Shown: one piece after another, positions 25,457 to 34,015 of the stretch | Numbering within the stretch: position 1 is the first letter of the stretch | Layout of the letters: each line of letters opens with the position of its first letter | Origin: Rhizobium sp. R711 | Lineage (GTDB): Bacteria > Pseudomonadota > Alphaproteobacteria > Rhizobiales > Rhizobiaceae | Assembly: GCF_002211365.1 (NCBI RefSeq) | Contig: NZ_LOKZ01000023.1 | Location: 62,001-126,000, forward strand | DNA: 64,000 nt | Direction of reading: 5' to 3' | Notes under the pieces: generated by a model | The model's input: the letters and a program-made list of their open reading frames with translations, nothing else | The model's database searches: none | What the model was told of the DNA's origin: nothing | Made by a program: the position numbers and the translations under genes

Positions 25457-26500
25457 CTAAAAGAGCTTGTCCGGAATCCAGCTTGCGCTCGCCGCGTCGC
25501 TCGTGCTGAAGGCAGGCACCTTCTGCGCCAGGTCCTCAATCGTCTTGACGCCGGCCGCGCGCAGGCTTTCCTGGGTCAGTAATGTCGGCTTGACGGTGAT
25601 CCGATGGGGAATTTCCTGGCCCGCGACCTGCAACGCCGCGGTACGAACGGACACGGCCCCGACGACTGCAGGATTGGTCGCAACGGTTGCCACCCAGGGG
25701 CTGCCCTCTTCCGTGATCTCCTGAATGTCTGCAGTGGAAACATCGGCGGAATAGATCTTGAGCCTGTCGGCAATGCCCAGATCATTTGCCGCCAGCTTCA
25801 CACCGCGCGCGAATTCGTCATATGGCGCGAAGACGACCTTGATGTCGGGATTGGCGGAAAGGACGGCCTTCGCCTGATCAGCTGTCGAGGTGGCTGTCGT
25901 ATCGTTGACGACACCGAACCGCGCCTTTTCCACGACACCGGAATTGTCCGATTTGAACTTCTCCCAAACCTCGTTGCGCCGATCGAGCGGCGCGAAGCCG
26001 GCAACATAGGCGTAACCGGCCTTGAAACTCTTGCCATTGTCTTTGGCCGCCTGATCGAGGGCAAGTTGCGCAAGTTCGTGATCGCTCTGCTCGACCTGAG
26101 GGATCTTCGGATTATCGAGATTTACGTCGAAAGCGACGACCTTGATGCCCTTGTCGAGCGCCTGCTGGGCGACGTCACCTAAAGATTCCGGCAGGCCGTG
26201 ATCGAGAACGATGGCCGATACGCCGAGGTTGATTGCCTGCAATACCTGTTCACGCTGTTTTGCTGCATCCTGGCGGCCGGGAAAGACACGCAGATCGACA
26301 TCAAGCGACTTCGCCTGCGCTTCGGCCCCTGCCTGATAGGACTGGAAGAAGTCGCCAGCGGAAATGTAGCTGATCAGGGCAATCGTGACGCCGCCCTTGT
26401 CGAAGGGAGCGGGCGCACCGGCGAGGCCGCCGGCAAGGGCCGCCTCGCAGACGAAGAGTGGGATGGCAGCGCTCAGGGCCAGCCGGGCAAGACGTTTCAT
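25457..26500 (-). CDS. ribose-type ABC transporter substrate-binding protein (Sec-exported)
   Basis: A 347-residue periplasmic-binding protein of the RbsB/LacI-like group. The signal peptide spans about residues 1-23 (MKRLARLALSAAIPL..., cut near ALA). The mature part reads VTIALISYISAGDFFQSY, VSAIVLDHGLPESL and GIKVVAFDVN. The ATG at 26500 has AGAGGA about 8 nt upstream; a GTG at 26506 is too close to it. It heads a leftward unit with the second flavoprotein and diverges from the ATPase at 26732. It may feed one of the two ribose-type importers. Confidence 0.9.
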   Translation of the reverse strand: MKRLARLALSAAIPLFVCEAALAGGLAGAPAPFDKGGVTIALISYISAGDFFQSYQAGAEAQAKSLDVDLRVFPGRQDAAKQREQVLQAINLGVSAIVLDHGLPESLGDVAQQALDKGIKVVAFDVNLDNPKIPQVEQSDHELAQLALDQAAKDNGKSFKAGYAYVAGFAPLDRRNEVWEKFKSDNSGVVEKARFGVVNDTTATSTADQAKAVLSANPDIKVVFAPYDEFARGVKLAANDLGIADRLKIYSADVSTADIQEITEEGSPWVATVATNPAVVGAVSVRTAALQVAGQEIPHRITVKPTLLTQESLRAAGVKTIEDLAQKVPAFSTSDAASASWIPDKLF

Positions 26501-26731
26501 CGTCACATTCCTCTAAACAATCGCAAGCGTCGTCTGACGGAGGGGAGTTTTTCTGCGACGCTCAAATAGTTAGTTATAAACTCTATGTTTTTAGTAGACA
26601 AATTTATCCGAATTGTCGGTCTTCCAGAGATTCTTTGTTTCACCGGGACGCCCTGCCCGACAAAGGCCTGCCTGGAAGTTCGCCCATCCTCCAGGCCAAT
26701 ATCAGCCGCCAACAGCTGATCGGTACCCACG

Positions 26732-28207
26732 ATGCCACTCCTTCACATCGAAAACCTCACCCATAGTTTCGGCGCCACGCGCGCGCTGAGGGGGCTAGAT
26801 CTTTCGATCGAGCGGGGAGAAATCGTCGCATTGATGGGCGCTAACGGTGCCGGAAAGTCGACCCTGGTAAAGATCCTGTCAGGCGTGCTTGCTGCAGATG
26901 GTGGCAAGATCAGCCTCAACGGGCATGCCTTCGCTCCCCGTACGCCTTCCGAGGCCAGCAGTGCCGGTATAGGGACCGTTCATCAATCGACGGATATTGT
27001 TGGCGCTCCGGGACTGACGGTCGCGGATGCGCTGCTCCTGCATCGCTTCGCCGAACCCAGTACACCGTTCTTCGTCTCGCGCAGCAGCCTGCGTCGCCAG
27101 GCGCAGGCAATGCTCGATGCTGCGGGCTTTTCGCTGCCGCTCGATCGCGACTTCGGCGATCTACTTGCGGCGGATCGCCAGCTTGTGGCCATCGCTCGCG
27201 CACTCTCGGGCAGGGCTGATCTGTTGATCCTCGACGAGCCGACTGCCGGTCTTTCTGGCGACGAAAGCCGACGACTATTCGATATACTCCGGCAACTGCG
27301 TTCAACGGGGCGTGCGATCCTCTACATATCCCATCGCACCGCCGACCTCGAAGCCGTCGCAGATCGAGCCCTTGTCATGCGCGGCGGCCGGGTGGTCCGC
27401 AGCTTTGGCCGACCGATCGACTTCACGAGCGCCATCGAGGCGATGATCGGCCGTCGACTGCAAGCGGCACGTCCAGACGCGCGCCGCCAGGCTGGAGGGC
27501 TGGTCCTTGAGATGCGTAACGCGCGACTTATGCCGACAAGCGTGCCCTTTGATCTGGCGATCCGGGAAGGAGAGGTCGTCGCAGTCACCGGGGCACTTGG
27601 TGTCGGCAAGAGCCGGCTGCTGTCGGCCATCTTCGGCGTGCGCCCGCTGGCAGGCGGCAAGATGCTGCTCGACGGGCAACCGCATGCGCCGAGATCACCG
27701 GCAGAGGCGATTGCATCTGGCGTCGCAATGGCTGCGGAAGACCGCCACCGCTCATCCTTGATGCCCGCCGGTTGGCCGGGGCAGTCGCTTGCGGCCACGA
27801 TCAGCCTTCCGCATCTGAAGAAATGGTATCGCTGGGGCTTTCTCATCAGCGAGCGCGAACGGCGCGAGGCAGGGCAGGCAATTTCCCGTCTCGGCATCAA
27901 GGCTTCGGATCCGTTCGCCTCCGTCTGGAGCCTTTCCGGTGGCAACCAGCAGAAAGCCGTGATCGCCCGCTGGCAGGCCGAACCAAGCCGACTGCTTCTT
28001 CTTGACGAGCCTTTCCAGGGCGTCGATGTCGGCGCGCGCAGCGATATCATTGCAGCGCTGCGAGCCAGCAACGACCGCGCCACACTGATCGCAACCTGCG
28101 ATGAGGAGGAGGCCTACGAGGTCGCCGATCGGATCCTGAGCATCGATCGCCATACTCTGCAGCCAATCGCGACCGCCAACAAAGCCAATTCAGGGGAACA
28201 CGCATGA
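26732..28207 (+). CDS. ribose-type ABC transporter ATP-binding protein (two-domain, RbsA-like)
   Basis: A 491-residue fused ATPase. Domain 1 has Walker A GANGAGKST, a degraded signature (LLAADRQL where LS.GERQ is usual) and Walker B LLILDEPTAGLS. Domain 2 has GALGVGKSR, signature LSGGNQQK and LLLLDEPFQGVDVG. A degenerate first signature and altered second Walker A are common in this CUT2 family. It overlaps the next permease by 4 nt. It starts the long rightward operon (26732-35407). Confidence 0.9.
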   Translation: MPLLHIENLTHSFGATRALRGLDLSIERGEIVALMGANGAGKSTLVKILSGVLAADGGKISLNGHAFAPRTPSEASSAGIGTVHQSTDIVGAPGLTVADALLLHRFAEPSTPFFVSRSSLRRQAQAMLDAAGFSLPLDRDFGDLLAADRQLVAIARALSGRADLLILDEPTAGLSGDESRRLFDILRQLRSTGRAILYISHRTADLEAVADRALVMRGGRVVRSFGRPIDFTSAIEAMIGRRLQAARPDARRQAGGLVLEMRNARLMPTSVPFDLAIREGEVVAVTGALGVGKSRLLSAIFGVRPLAGGKMLLDGQPHAPRSPAEAIASGVAMAAEDRHRSSLMPAGWPGQSLAATISLPHLKKWYRWGFLISERERREAGQAISRLGIKASDPFASVWSLSGGNQQKAVIARWQAEPSRLLLLDEPFQGVDVGARSDIIAALRASNDRATLIATCDEEEAYEVADRILSIDRHTLQPIATANKANSGEHA

Positions 28208-29256
28208 CGATGATCGGTGAGACTGGCCTGTCAAAAGAAGCAGACAGGCCCGGAGACAATCATCGAGGTGACCGCAGCGCCGGCGCCATTCTGCGCTCGG
28301 GCGCGGTTTTCATCTTGCTCGGCCTTATGCTTGTCGGCTTTGCAATCGCGCAGCCAGCCTTCATCACCATCGCCAATCTAATGAGCATCCTGCAGGCAGT
28401 CTCCGTCGTCGCGATCCTCGGAGCCGGCGTCACGGTCACATTGGCTGTCGGCGGCTTCGATCTCTCGATCGGCGCCATCGCCGCCTCGAGCGTCATGGCG
28501 GCAAGCTACGCCATGATCGTCTGGCAGCTTGATGCCTTTGCGACGGTACCGCTTGTGCTGACCTTCGGTGCTGCAATCGGACTGATCAACGCGGTCCTGA
28601 TCGTACGCCTGCGTGTACCAGATCTGCTGGCGACGCTTGCCACCATGTTCCTTTTGTCCGGCTTGCAGCTCATTCCGACGGCAGGCCGCTCGATCTCGGC
28701 CGGTCTGGTTCTGCCGGATGGCTCGAAGACGGCAGGCGCCTATGATCCAGCCTTTCTCCTCATCGGTCGTTACCGCGTCCTCGGCACCTTGCCCGTCTCG
28801 GTCCTGCTGATGGGGCTTGTGGCCTTTGTTCTTTTCATCCTCACCGAGCGCACCCGCATCGGCCGCTTGCTGTTTGCAACCGGCGGCAACGAAGTGGCGA
28901 CCCGGCTGGCGGGCGCATCGCCCGCGCGGTTGAAGACGTTTGCCTATGTGATTTCAGGCGCGCTTGCCTCCCTTGGCGGTATCGTGATCGCTGCCCGCGT
29001 CGGGCGTGGGGATGTTTCCTCGGGCGGTTCCCTGCTGATGGATGCGGTGGCTGCCGCTCTGATCGGCTTTGCCGTCCTCAACCTTCGCCGTCCCAACGTG
29101 ATTGGAACTCTGGTGGGGGCCGTCTTCGTCGGTGTGCTCTTGAACGGACTGACGATGCTGAATGCGCCCTATTACACACAGGACTTCGTTAAGGGTGCGG
29201 TGCTGATCGGCGCCCTTGCACTCACCTACGGCCTTGGCCGCGACCAGGATCGCTAA
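28204..29256 (+). CDS. ribose-type ABC transporter permease (RbsC-like)
   Basis: A 350-residue hydrophobic permease with about eight to ten membrane segments. GGFDLSIGAIAASS is the CUT2 permease signature, followed by RLRVPDLLATLATM and ATRLAGASPARLKTFAYVISG. Translationally coupled to the ATPase at 26732. It is the only permease directly paired with that ATPase, so this importer may use a homodimeric channel. Confidence 0.92.
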   Translation: MTMIGETGLSKEADRPGDNHRGDRSAGAILRSGAVFILLGLMLVGFAIAQPAFITIANLMSILQAVSVVAILGAGVTVTLAVGGFDLSIGAIAASSVMAASYAMIVWQLDAFATVPLVLTFGAAIGLINAVLIVRLRVPDLLATLATMFLLSGLQLIPTAGRSISAGLVLPDGSKTAGAYDPAFLLIGRYRVLGTLPVSVLLMGLVAFVLFILTERTRIGRLLFATGGNEVATRLAGASPARLKTFAYVISGALASLGGIVIAARVGRGDVSSGGSLLMDAVAAALIGFAVLNLRRPNVIGTLVGAVFVGVLLNGLTMLNAPYYTQDFVKGAVLIGALALTYGLGRDQDR

Positions 29257-29330
29257 AGGACGGGTTGCGGCCTTCCGAAATTTTCCCGACAGGGTGTGCT
29301 TTTGGAATGACGTTCCTCCTTAATTATTTA

Positions 29331-29351
29331 AATCCATATATTTTGTGGATT
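29331..29351. promoter_or_regulatory. AT-rich inverted repeat upstream of the Tat-type binding protein
   Basis: AATCCA-N9-TGGATT (29331-29351) lies in the 116-nt gap between the first permease and the second binding-protein gene, 22 nt before its start. It could be an internal promoter or operator, or the base of a processing hairpin. No binding protein is implied by sequence alone. Confidence 0.4.
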
Positions 29352-29372
29352 AACAACGAGAGGGCTATTTCC

Positions 29373-30383
29373 ATGACCGAAGAAACTGTATCCGGCTTCG
29401 GCCGCCGCGAGATCTTGAAGCTTGCGGCGGTCGCCGGAGCAACATTTGCAGGCGCTGGCGTTTTTGCTTCGTCATCAGCCAGCGCTGTGGAAGACGGGCT
29501 TTCGCTGAAAGGCAAGCGCGTCGCGATCAGCGCTACCGGCACAGACCACTATTTCGATCTGCAGGTCTACAACGCCCAGATCGAAGAGGTGAAGCGGCTT
29601 GGCGGTGAGCCGATTGCCGTCGATGCCGGTCGCAACGACGGCAAGCTGGTTGCTCAGCTGCAGACGCTGGTGGCACAGAAACCGGATGCGCTGGTGCAGA
29701 TTCTCGGCACGCTCAGCGTCATTGACCCGTGGCTGAAGAAGGCTGGCGACGCCGGCATTCCAGTGCTGACCGTCGATGTCGGTTCGACCAATTCGCTCAA
29801 CAACACGACCTCGGACAACTGGGGTATCGGCAAGGATCTCGCCCTCCAACTTGTGTCCGACATCGGCGGGGAAGGCAACATCCTCGTCTTCAATGGCTTT
29901 TACGGCGTAACGCCGTGTGCCATCCGCTACGACCAGCTGGTCAACGTCATCAAGTACTTCCCGAAGGTGAAGATTCTTCAACCGGAACTGCGCGACGTCA
30001 TTCCCAACACCGTCCAGGACGCGTTCACCCAGATCACTGCGATCCTCAACAAATATCCGCAAAAGGGTTCGATCAAGGCCGTCTGGTCGGCCTGGGATAT
30101 TCCGCAGCTCGGCGCAACGCAGGCGATTGCCGCGGCCGGTCGCAACGAGATTAGAACCTACGGCGTCGACGGCAGTCCCGAGGTTCTGCAGCTCGTTGCC
30201 GACCCCAAATCTCCGGCAGGTGCTGACGCCGCCCAGCAGCCAGCAGAGATCGGGCGCGTCGCCATCCGCAACGTCGCCAAGCTGCTTGCCGGACAAACAC
30301 TGCCACGCGAAACCTACGTTCCGGCTCTTCTCGCAAACAAGCAGAATGTCGGTGAGATCACCAAGAGGCTCGGCATCGGCTGA
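29373..30383 (+). CDS. ribose-type ABC transporter substrate-binding protein with Tat signal
   Basis: A 336-residue RbsB-like binding protein. Its N-terminus carries a twin-arginine signal (GFGRREILKLAAVAGAT, cut near SASA), so it is exported folded, unlike the Sec-type paralogue at 25457. The mature part includes KRVAISATGTDHYFDLQVYN and IPVLTVDVGSTNSLNN. The ATG at 29373 has GAGAGGG upstream; earlier in-frame residues are not signal-like. It precedes the second ATPase by 60 nt, so it probably belongs to the second importer. Confidence 0.9.
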   Translation: MTEETVSGFGRREILKLAAVAGATFAGAGVFASSSASAVEDGLSLKGKRVAISATGTDHYFDLQVYNAQIEEVKRLGGEPIAVDAGRNDGKLVAQLQTLVAQKPDALVQILGTLSVIDPWLKKAGDAGIPVLTVDVGSTNSLNNTTSDNWGIGKDLALQLVSDIGGEGNILVFNGFYGVTPCAIRYDQLVNVIKYFPKVKILQPELRDVIPNTVQDAFTQITAILNKYPQKGSIKAVWSAWDIPQLGATQAIAAAGRNEIRTYGVDGSPEVLQLVADPKSPAGADAAQQPAEIGRVAIRNVAKLLAGQTLPRETYVPALLANKQNVGEITKRLGIG

Positions 30384-30443
30384 TACCTGTCTCGCGGTGC
30401 GGCCAGGCCACATCGCATTTTTATCCTGTGAAGAGCGAACAAC

Positions 30444-31991
30444 ATGACCGCACCTGCTGCTGCTGAACAAGCCGGGCACGACGACATCATTCGTTTTGAC
30501 CGGATCGTAAAAGGCTTTGGAGGCGCGCAGGCGCTTAAAGGCGCCTCGCTTGCCGTGCGACGTGCCACCGTGCACGGCCTCGTGGGCCAGAACGGGGCCG
30601 GCAAATCGACACTCGTCAAGATCCTTGCCGGCCTGCATCGGCCGGACGAAGGGCGCATCGAAGTCGAAGGGCGCAGCTATGAAAGCCTGACCCCGCATCT
30701 GTGCGAAGAGCTTGGCATCCATTTCATCCATCAGGATCGGCTGCTGGTGCCGACCTTCACCGTCGGAGAAGCGCTTTTTCTCGGCCGCGAAGCGCGCCTA
30801 GCCGGTACGCCCTTTCTTGATCGCCGTGCCATGCAGCAAAGAGCAGACGAAACCCTTCTCAATTATTTCGGAGTGCGGCTGCCGAAAGATGCCCTGATCA
30901 GCGAGCTTTCCACCGCCGAACGGCAGATCGTGCAGATTACCCGCGCCCTGCTCAACCAACCGAAAGTACTCGTCTTCGACGAGCCGACGGCCGCGCTGGT
31001 GCGTCGTGAAGCCGAAACGCTTTTTCGGCTGATCCGACGCCTTCGCGCTGAGGGCGTCACCATCATTTATATCTCCCACTATCTTAACGAGATCGAGGAA
31101 CTATGCGACCAGTTGACAATACTGCGCAACGGGCTAGACGTCGCCTCGCTGGAGATGGCTCAAACCTCGGCGAAGGCCATCACCGGCCTGATGATCGAGC
31201 GCGACATCACCGAGATGTTCCCCAAGTCACATGTCGGGCCGGGCGCTGAGATCCTCAGGGTCGAGGCTCTTTCGGCACAGAACCGTTATGACAATGTGGG
31301 CTTTACGTTGCGTCGCGGCGAAGTGCTTGGCGTCACCGGCCTGCTTGGATCCGGAGCCAAGGATCTCATCCGAACGCTCTTCGGGCTCGAACAGCCGGCG
31401 TCCGGCACGATCGAAATAGACAACACGTCTGCGCAGTTAAAAAGCCCCACCAAAGCCGTCAAACGAAGCATCGCGTTGGTGCCGGAGGATCGCCGTGGTC
31501 ATGGAGTGGGTCTTGATCTCAGTCTCTGCGAGAATATCACGCTATCGAGCCTTGCCCGATATACCCGTTTCGGCTTCCTGAAGCGGAAGCGCCAACGCTC
31601 GGACACCGACGATCACATCCGGCGGCTGCAGATCAAGACCACCGGGCGCGAGGCTCTGGTACGCACGCTTTCGGGGGGCAACCAGCAGAAGGTCGCAATC
31701 GCCAAATGGCTGAGCCGGCGATCCGAAATCTATCTCCTGGACGAACCGACGGTGGGCGTCGATATCGGCTCAAAAGTGGAGATCTACGCACTGATTGGAG
31801 AGCTGGCCGCCGGCGGTGCCGGCGTCATCGTGTTGTCGTCTGATCTGCCCGAGCTTGTCGGCATTACCGATCGGATCCTCGTTTTCTTCCGGGGCCGCGT
31901 CGTGCGCGAACTCGTCTCCTCGGATACCACAACGGATGAAGTGCTGGCGGCATCGACAGGCGTTTCGGAAGGGGTTTGCCATGTCGGCTGA
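30444..31991 (+). CDS. second ribose-type ABC transporter ATP-binding protein (RbsA-like)
   Basis: A 515-residue two-domain ATPase. Domain 1: GQNGAGKST and VLVFDEPTAALV, with a signature region reading LSTAERQ. Domain 2: GLLGSGAKD in the Walker A position, LSGGNQQK, and IYLLDEPTVGVDIG. The second domain's changed P-loop is usual for CUT2 ATPases. It overlaps the next permease by 11 nt. Together with the two permeases at 31981 and 33003 it forms the second importer. Confidence 0.9.
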   Translation: MTAPAAAEQAGHDDIIRFDRIVKGFGGAQALKGASLAVRRATVHGLVGQNGAGKSTLVKILAGLHRPDEGRIEVEGRSYESLTPHLCEELGIHFIHQDRLLVPTFTVGEALFLGREARLAGTPFLDRRAMQQRADETLLNYFGVRLPKDALISELSTAERQIVQITRALLNQPKVLVFDEPTAALVRREAETLFRLIRRLRAEGVTIIYISHYLNEIEELCDQLTILRNGLDVASLEMAQTSAKAITGLMIERDITEMFPKSHVGPGAEILRVEALSAQNRYDNVGFTLRRGEVLGVTGLLGSGAKDLIRTLFGLEQPASGTIEIDNTSAQLKSPTKAVKRSIALVPEDRRGHGVGLDLSLCENITLSSLARYTRFGFLKRKRQRSDTDDHIRRLQIKTTGREALVRTLSGGNQQKVAIAKWLSRRSEIYLLDEPTVGVDIGSKVEIYALIGELAAGGAGVIVLSSDLPELVGITDRILVFFRGRVVRELVSSDTTTDEVLAASTGVSEGVCHVG

Positions 31992-33000
31992 TATTCAGTT
32001 CGCTTCCCTGAGTGCCGTTGCCGACAGCAACACGCAAAGATCGAAGGGCAATCTTGCAGCCGCAGCCCTTCGCTTCGGCTCGTTGCTCGTCTTCGCCTCC
32101 ATTCTTGTCGCCTTCTCGCTCACGGCCCCCTATTTCCTTTCGATCGGCAACATTGGCAATGTTCTCGGTCAGTCGGCCATCGCAGGCGTTCTTGCGATCG
32201 GCTGGACGATTGTGCTGATTGCCGGCGGTTCAAACGTCGTCACTGGCGGCATCGATCTCTCGCTTGCCGCCAATATGGGCCTCAGTGCAGCGCTCTACGC
32301 CTCGCTCCTTCGGCTCGGCTACGGCGATGCGACTGCCGCCGCAGGCGCAATCCTCACCGGGCTTGCTATCGGTGCCGTCAACGCTGCCGCGGTGGTGCTA
32401 GCTGGCATCGTGCCGCTTCTGGCAACGCTTGCCGTGATGAATGTTGTCGCCGGCCTTGAACTGGTTCTGACCGAGAATACCGTGATACCGGCCTCCACCG
32501 ACGTACTGACCGCGATTTCGACGTCCGACCCCTTCGGCGTGCCCATCCTCGCCTATATTCTCATCGGCTTCACCGCGTTTGTGACAGCTGTCATCCAGTA
32601 TACGCCGCTCGGCCTGCGGCTTTATGCGGTCGGTGAATTTCCGGACGCAGCCCGTGCGGCGGGCCTTCCCCTCAAGCGTCTTGTCGCCGGTGCGTTTATC
32701 GCAAGCGGTCTTTGCGGCGGCCTTGCCGGTATCCTCTCGGTGTCCTACCTCAGCGGCAGTACGACTGGTTCGGGCGAAATGCTCTTGCCCGTTGTCGTCA
32801 CCGCCCTGCTTGGTTCGGTGTTCTCGCGCCGCCTTGTGCCGACCATCACGGGCACGCTGCTATCGGCGCTCTTCGTTGGCTTCCTCGTCAACGGCTTCCA
32901 GCTTCTGAACCTTCCGAGCACCCTCGTCAGCGGCGTGCAGGGTCTCCTGATCCTCATCGTCGTCTCCGCCACGACGCTGCTGCGCAAACGAAAGATCTGA
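31981..33000 (+). CDS. ribose-type ABC transporter permease
   Basis: A 339-residue CUT2 permease with GGIDLSLAANMGLS as signature, VPLLATLAVMNVVAGLELV and ARAAGLPLKRLVAGAFIASG. It overlaps the ATPase end by 11 nt and is followed after 2 nt by another permease. The long hydrophobic segments mark it as an inner-membrane channel subunit. Confidence 0.92.
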   Translation: MSADIQFASLSAVADSNTQRSKGNLAAAALRFGSLLVFASILVAFSLTAPYFLSIGNIGNVLGQSAIAGVLAIGWTIVLIAGGSNVVTGGIDLSLAANMGLSAALYASLLRLGYGDATAAAGAILTGLAIGAVNAAAVVLAGIVPLLATLAVMNVVAGLELVLTENTVIPASTDVLTAISTSDPFGVPILAYILIGFTAFVTAVIQYTPLGLRLYAVGEFPDAARAAGLPLKRLVAGAFIASGLCGGLAGILSVSYLSGSTTGSGEMLLPVVVTALLGSVFSRRLVPTITGTLLSALFVGFLVNGFQLLNLPSTLVSGVQGLLILIVVSATTLLRKRKI

Positions 33001-33002
33001 CC

Positions 33003-33980
33003 GTGTCTGCCCCTAATCCCGCCGGACGACCGCTCGCCAGGCTCTCCCGGTACGGCCTGATATTGGCCCTCGTCAGCGTTTTCTCGATCTTCTCTGCTGC
33101 CGCTCCGAGCTTCCTGACGCCAGGCAATCTGCAGAGCATTCTCGTCAACAACGTCACGCTTCTTGCCATCGTCTCGATTGCCATGACGCTTGCGGTATCC
33201 GCCGGCGGGATCGACCTGTCGGTCGGCACGGCAGCCGACTTTGCAAGCTTCGCCTTTGTATCGCTGGTCCTTGCTGGAAAGCCCGTGGCTCTGGCGCTGC
33301 TTACAGCCCTTTTGGCCGGCGCCCTGGTTGGAGCCTTCAACGCGATCCTCATCTGCGCGATCGGCGTCTCGCCGTTCCTGGCAACGCTTGGCACCCTATT
33401 CATCGGCCGCAGTATCCAGCAGCTGCTGACGAATGGCGGCAACCCTGTCTACCTACCGCCAACCGGCGTCCCAGATGCCTTGCGTTGCCTGGGCCACGGA
33501 ACGATTGCCGGCATCCCCGTTTCACTGCTGGTCGCGGTGGCCGTCATGGCGGGCGCCGCCGTGCTGTTTTCCCTCACCCGTTTCGGGCGGGTGGTGCTCT
33601 CGATCGGGATCCAGCCGAGCGTCGTGCGCTATTCCGGCATCGGCCTTGGCTCGCATGTCGCCGTTATCTTCATTCTTGCGGGCACGGTCGCGGCAATCGC
33701 CGGCATCATTTTGACATCGACAGTCACGGTCTACATCCCCTCCTCAGGCAATGCTTTCCTGCTGAATGCCATTGGCGCCACATTCATCGGGACAACTTTC
33801 TCGCCATTTGGACGGCCGAATGTCGCCGGTACCGTACTCGGTGTTCTGCTTCTTAGCGTCGTCGCCAACGGCCTGCTTCTGACCGGACTGAGTTTCTATT
33901 GGCAGCAGGTCTTCACCGGCAGCCTCATATTCGCAGTGCTGGCCTTCAGCTTCATCAACAGGAAAGCGGTCAGCGCGTGA
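33003..33980 (+). CDS. ribose-type ABC transporter permease
   Basis: A 325-residue CUT2 permease that begins at a GTG only 2 nt after the previous stop. AGGIDLSVGTAADFASF is the signature, and VSPFLATLGTLFIGRSIQQLL follows the family pattern. With the permease at 31981 it probably forms a heterodimeric channel. The operon therefore encodes three permeases and two ATPases. Confidence 0.91.
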   Translation: MSAPNPAGRPLARLSRYGLILALVSVFSIFSAAAPSFLTPGNLQSILVNNVTLLAIVSIAMTLAVSAGGIDLSVGTAADFASFAFVSLVLAGKPVALALLTALLAGALVGAFNAILICAIGVSPFLATLGTLFIGRSIQQLLTNGGNPVYLPPTGVPDALRCLGHGTIAGIPVSLLVAVAVMAGAAVLFSLTRFGRVVLSIGIQPSVVRYSGIGLGSHVAVIFILAGTVAAIAGIILTSTVTVYIPSSGNAFLLNAIGATFIGTTFSPFGRPNVAGTVLGVLLLSVVANGLLLTGLSFYWQQVFTGSLIFAVLAFSFINRKAVSA

Positions 33981-34015
33981 ACGCGGCCGAACTAATCGAA
34001 TGCAGGAACTCTGAC

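Noticed and set aside
29475..30731. A 418-codon minus-strand frame across the Tat-type binding protein and next ATPase
   Set aside because: It spans two clearly recognised plus-strand genes and reads as antisense shadow without motifs.
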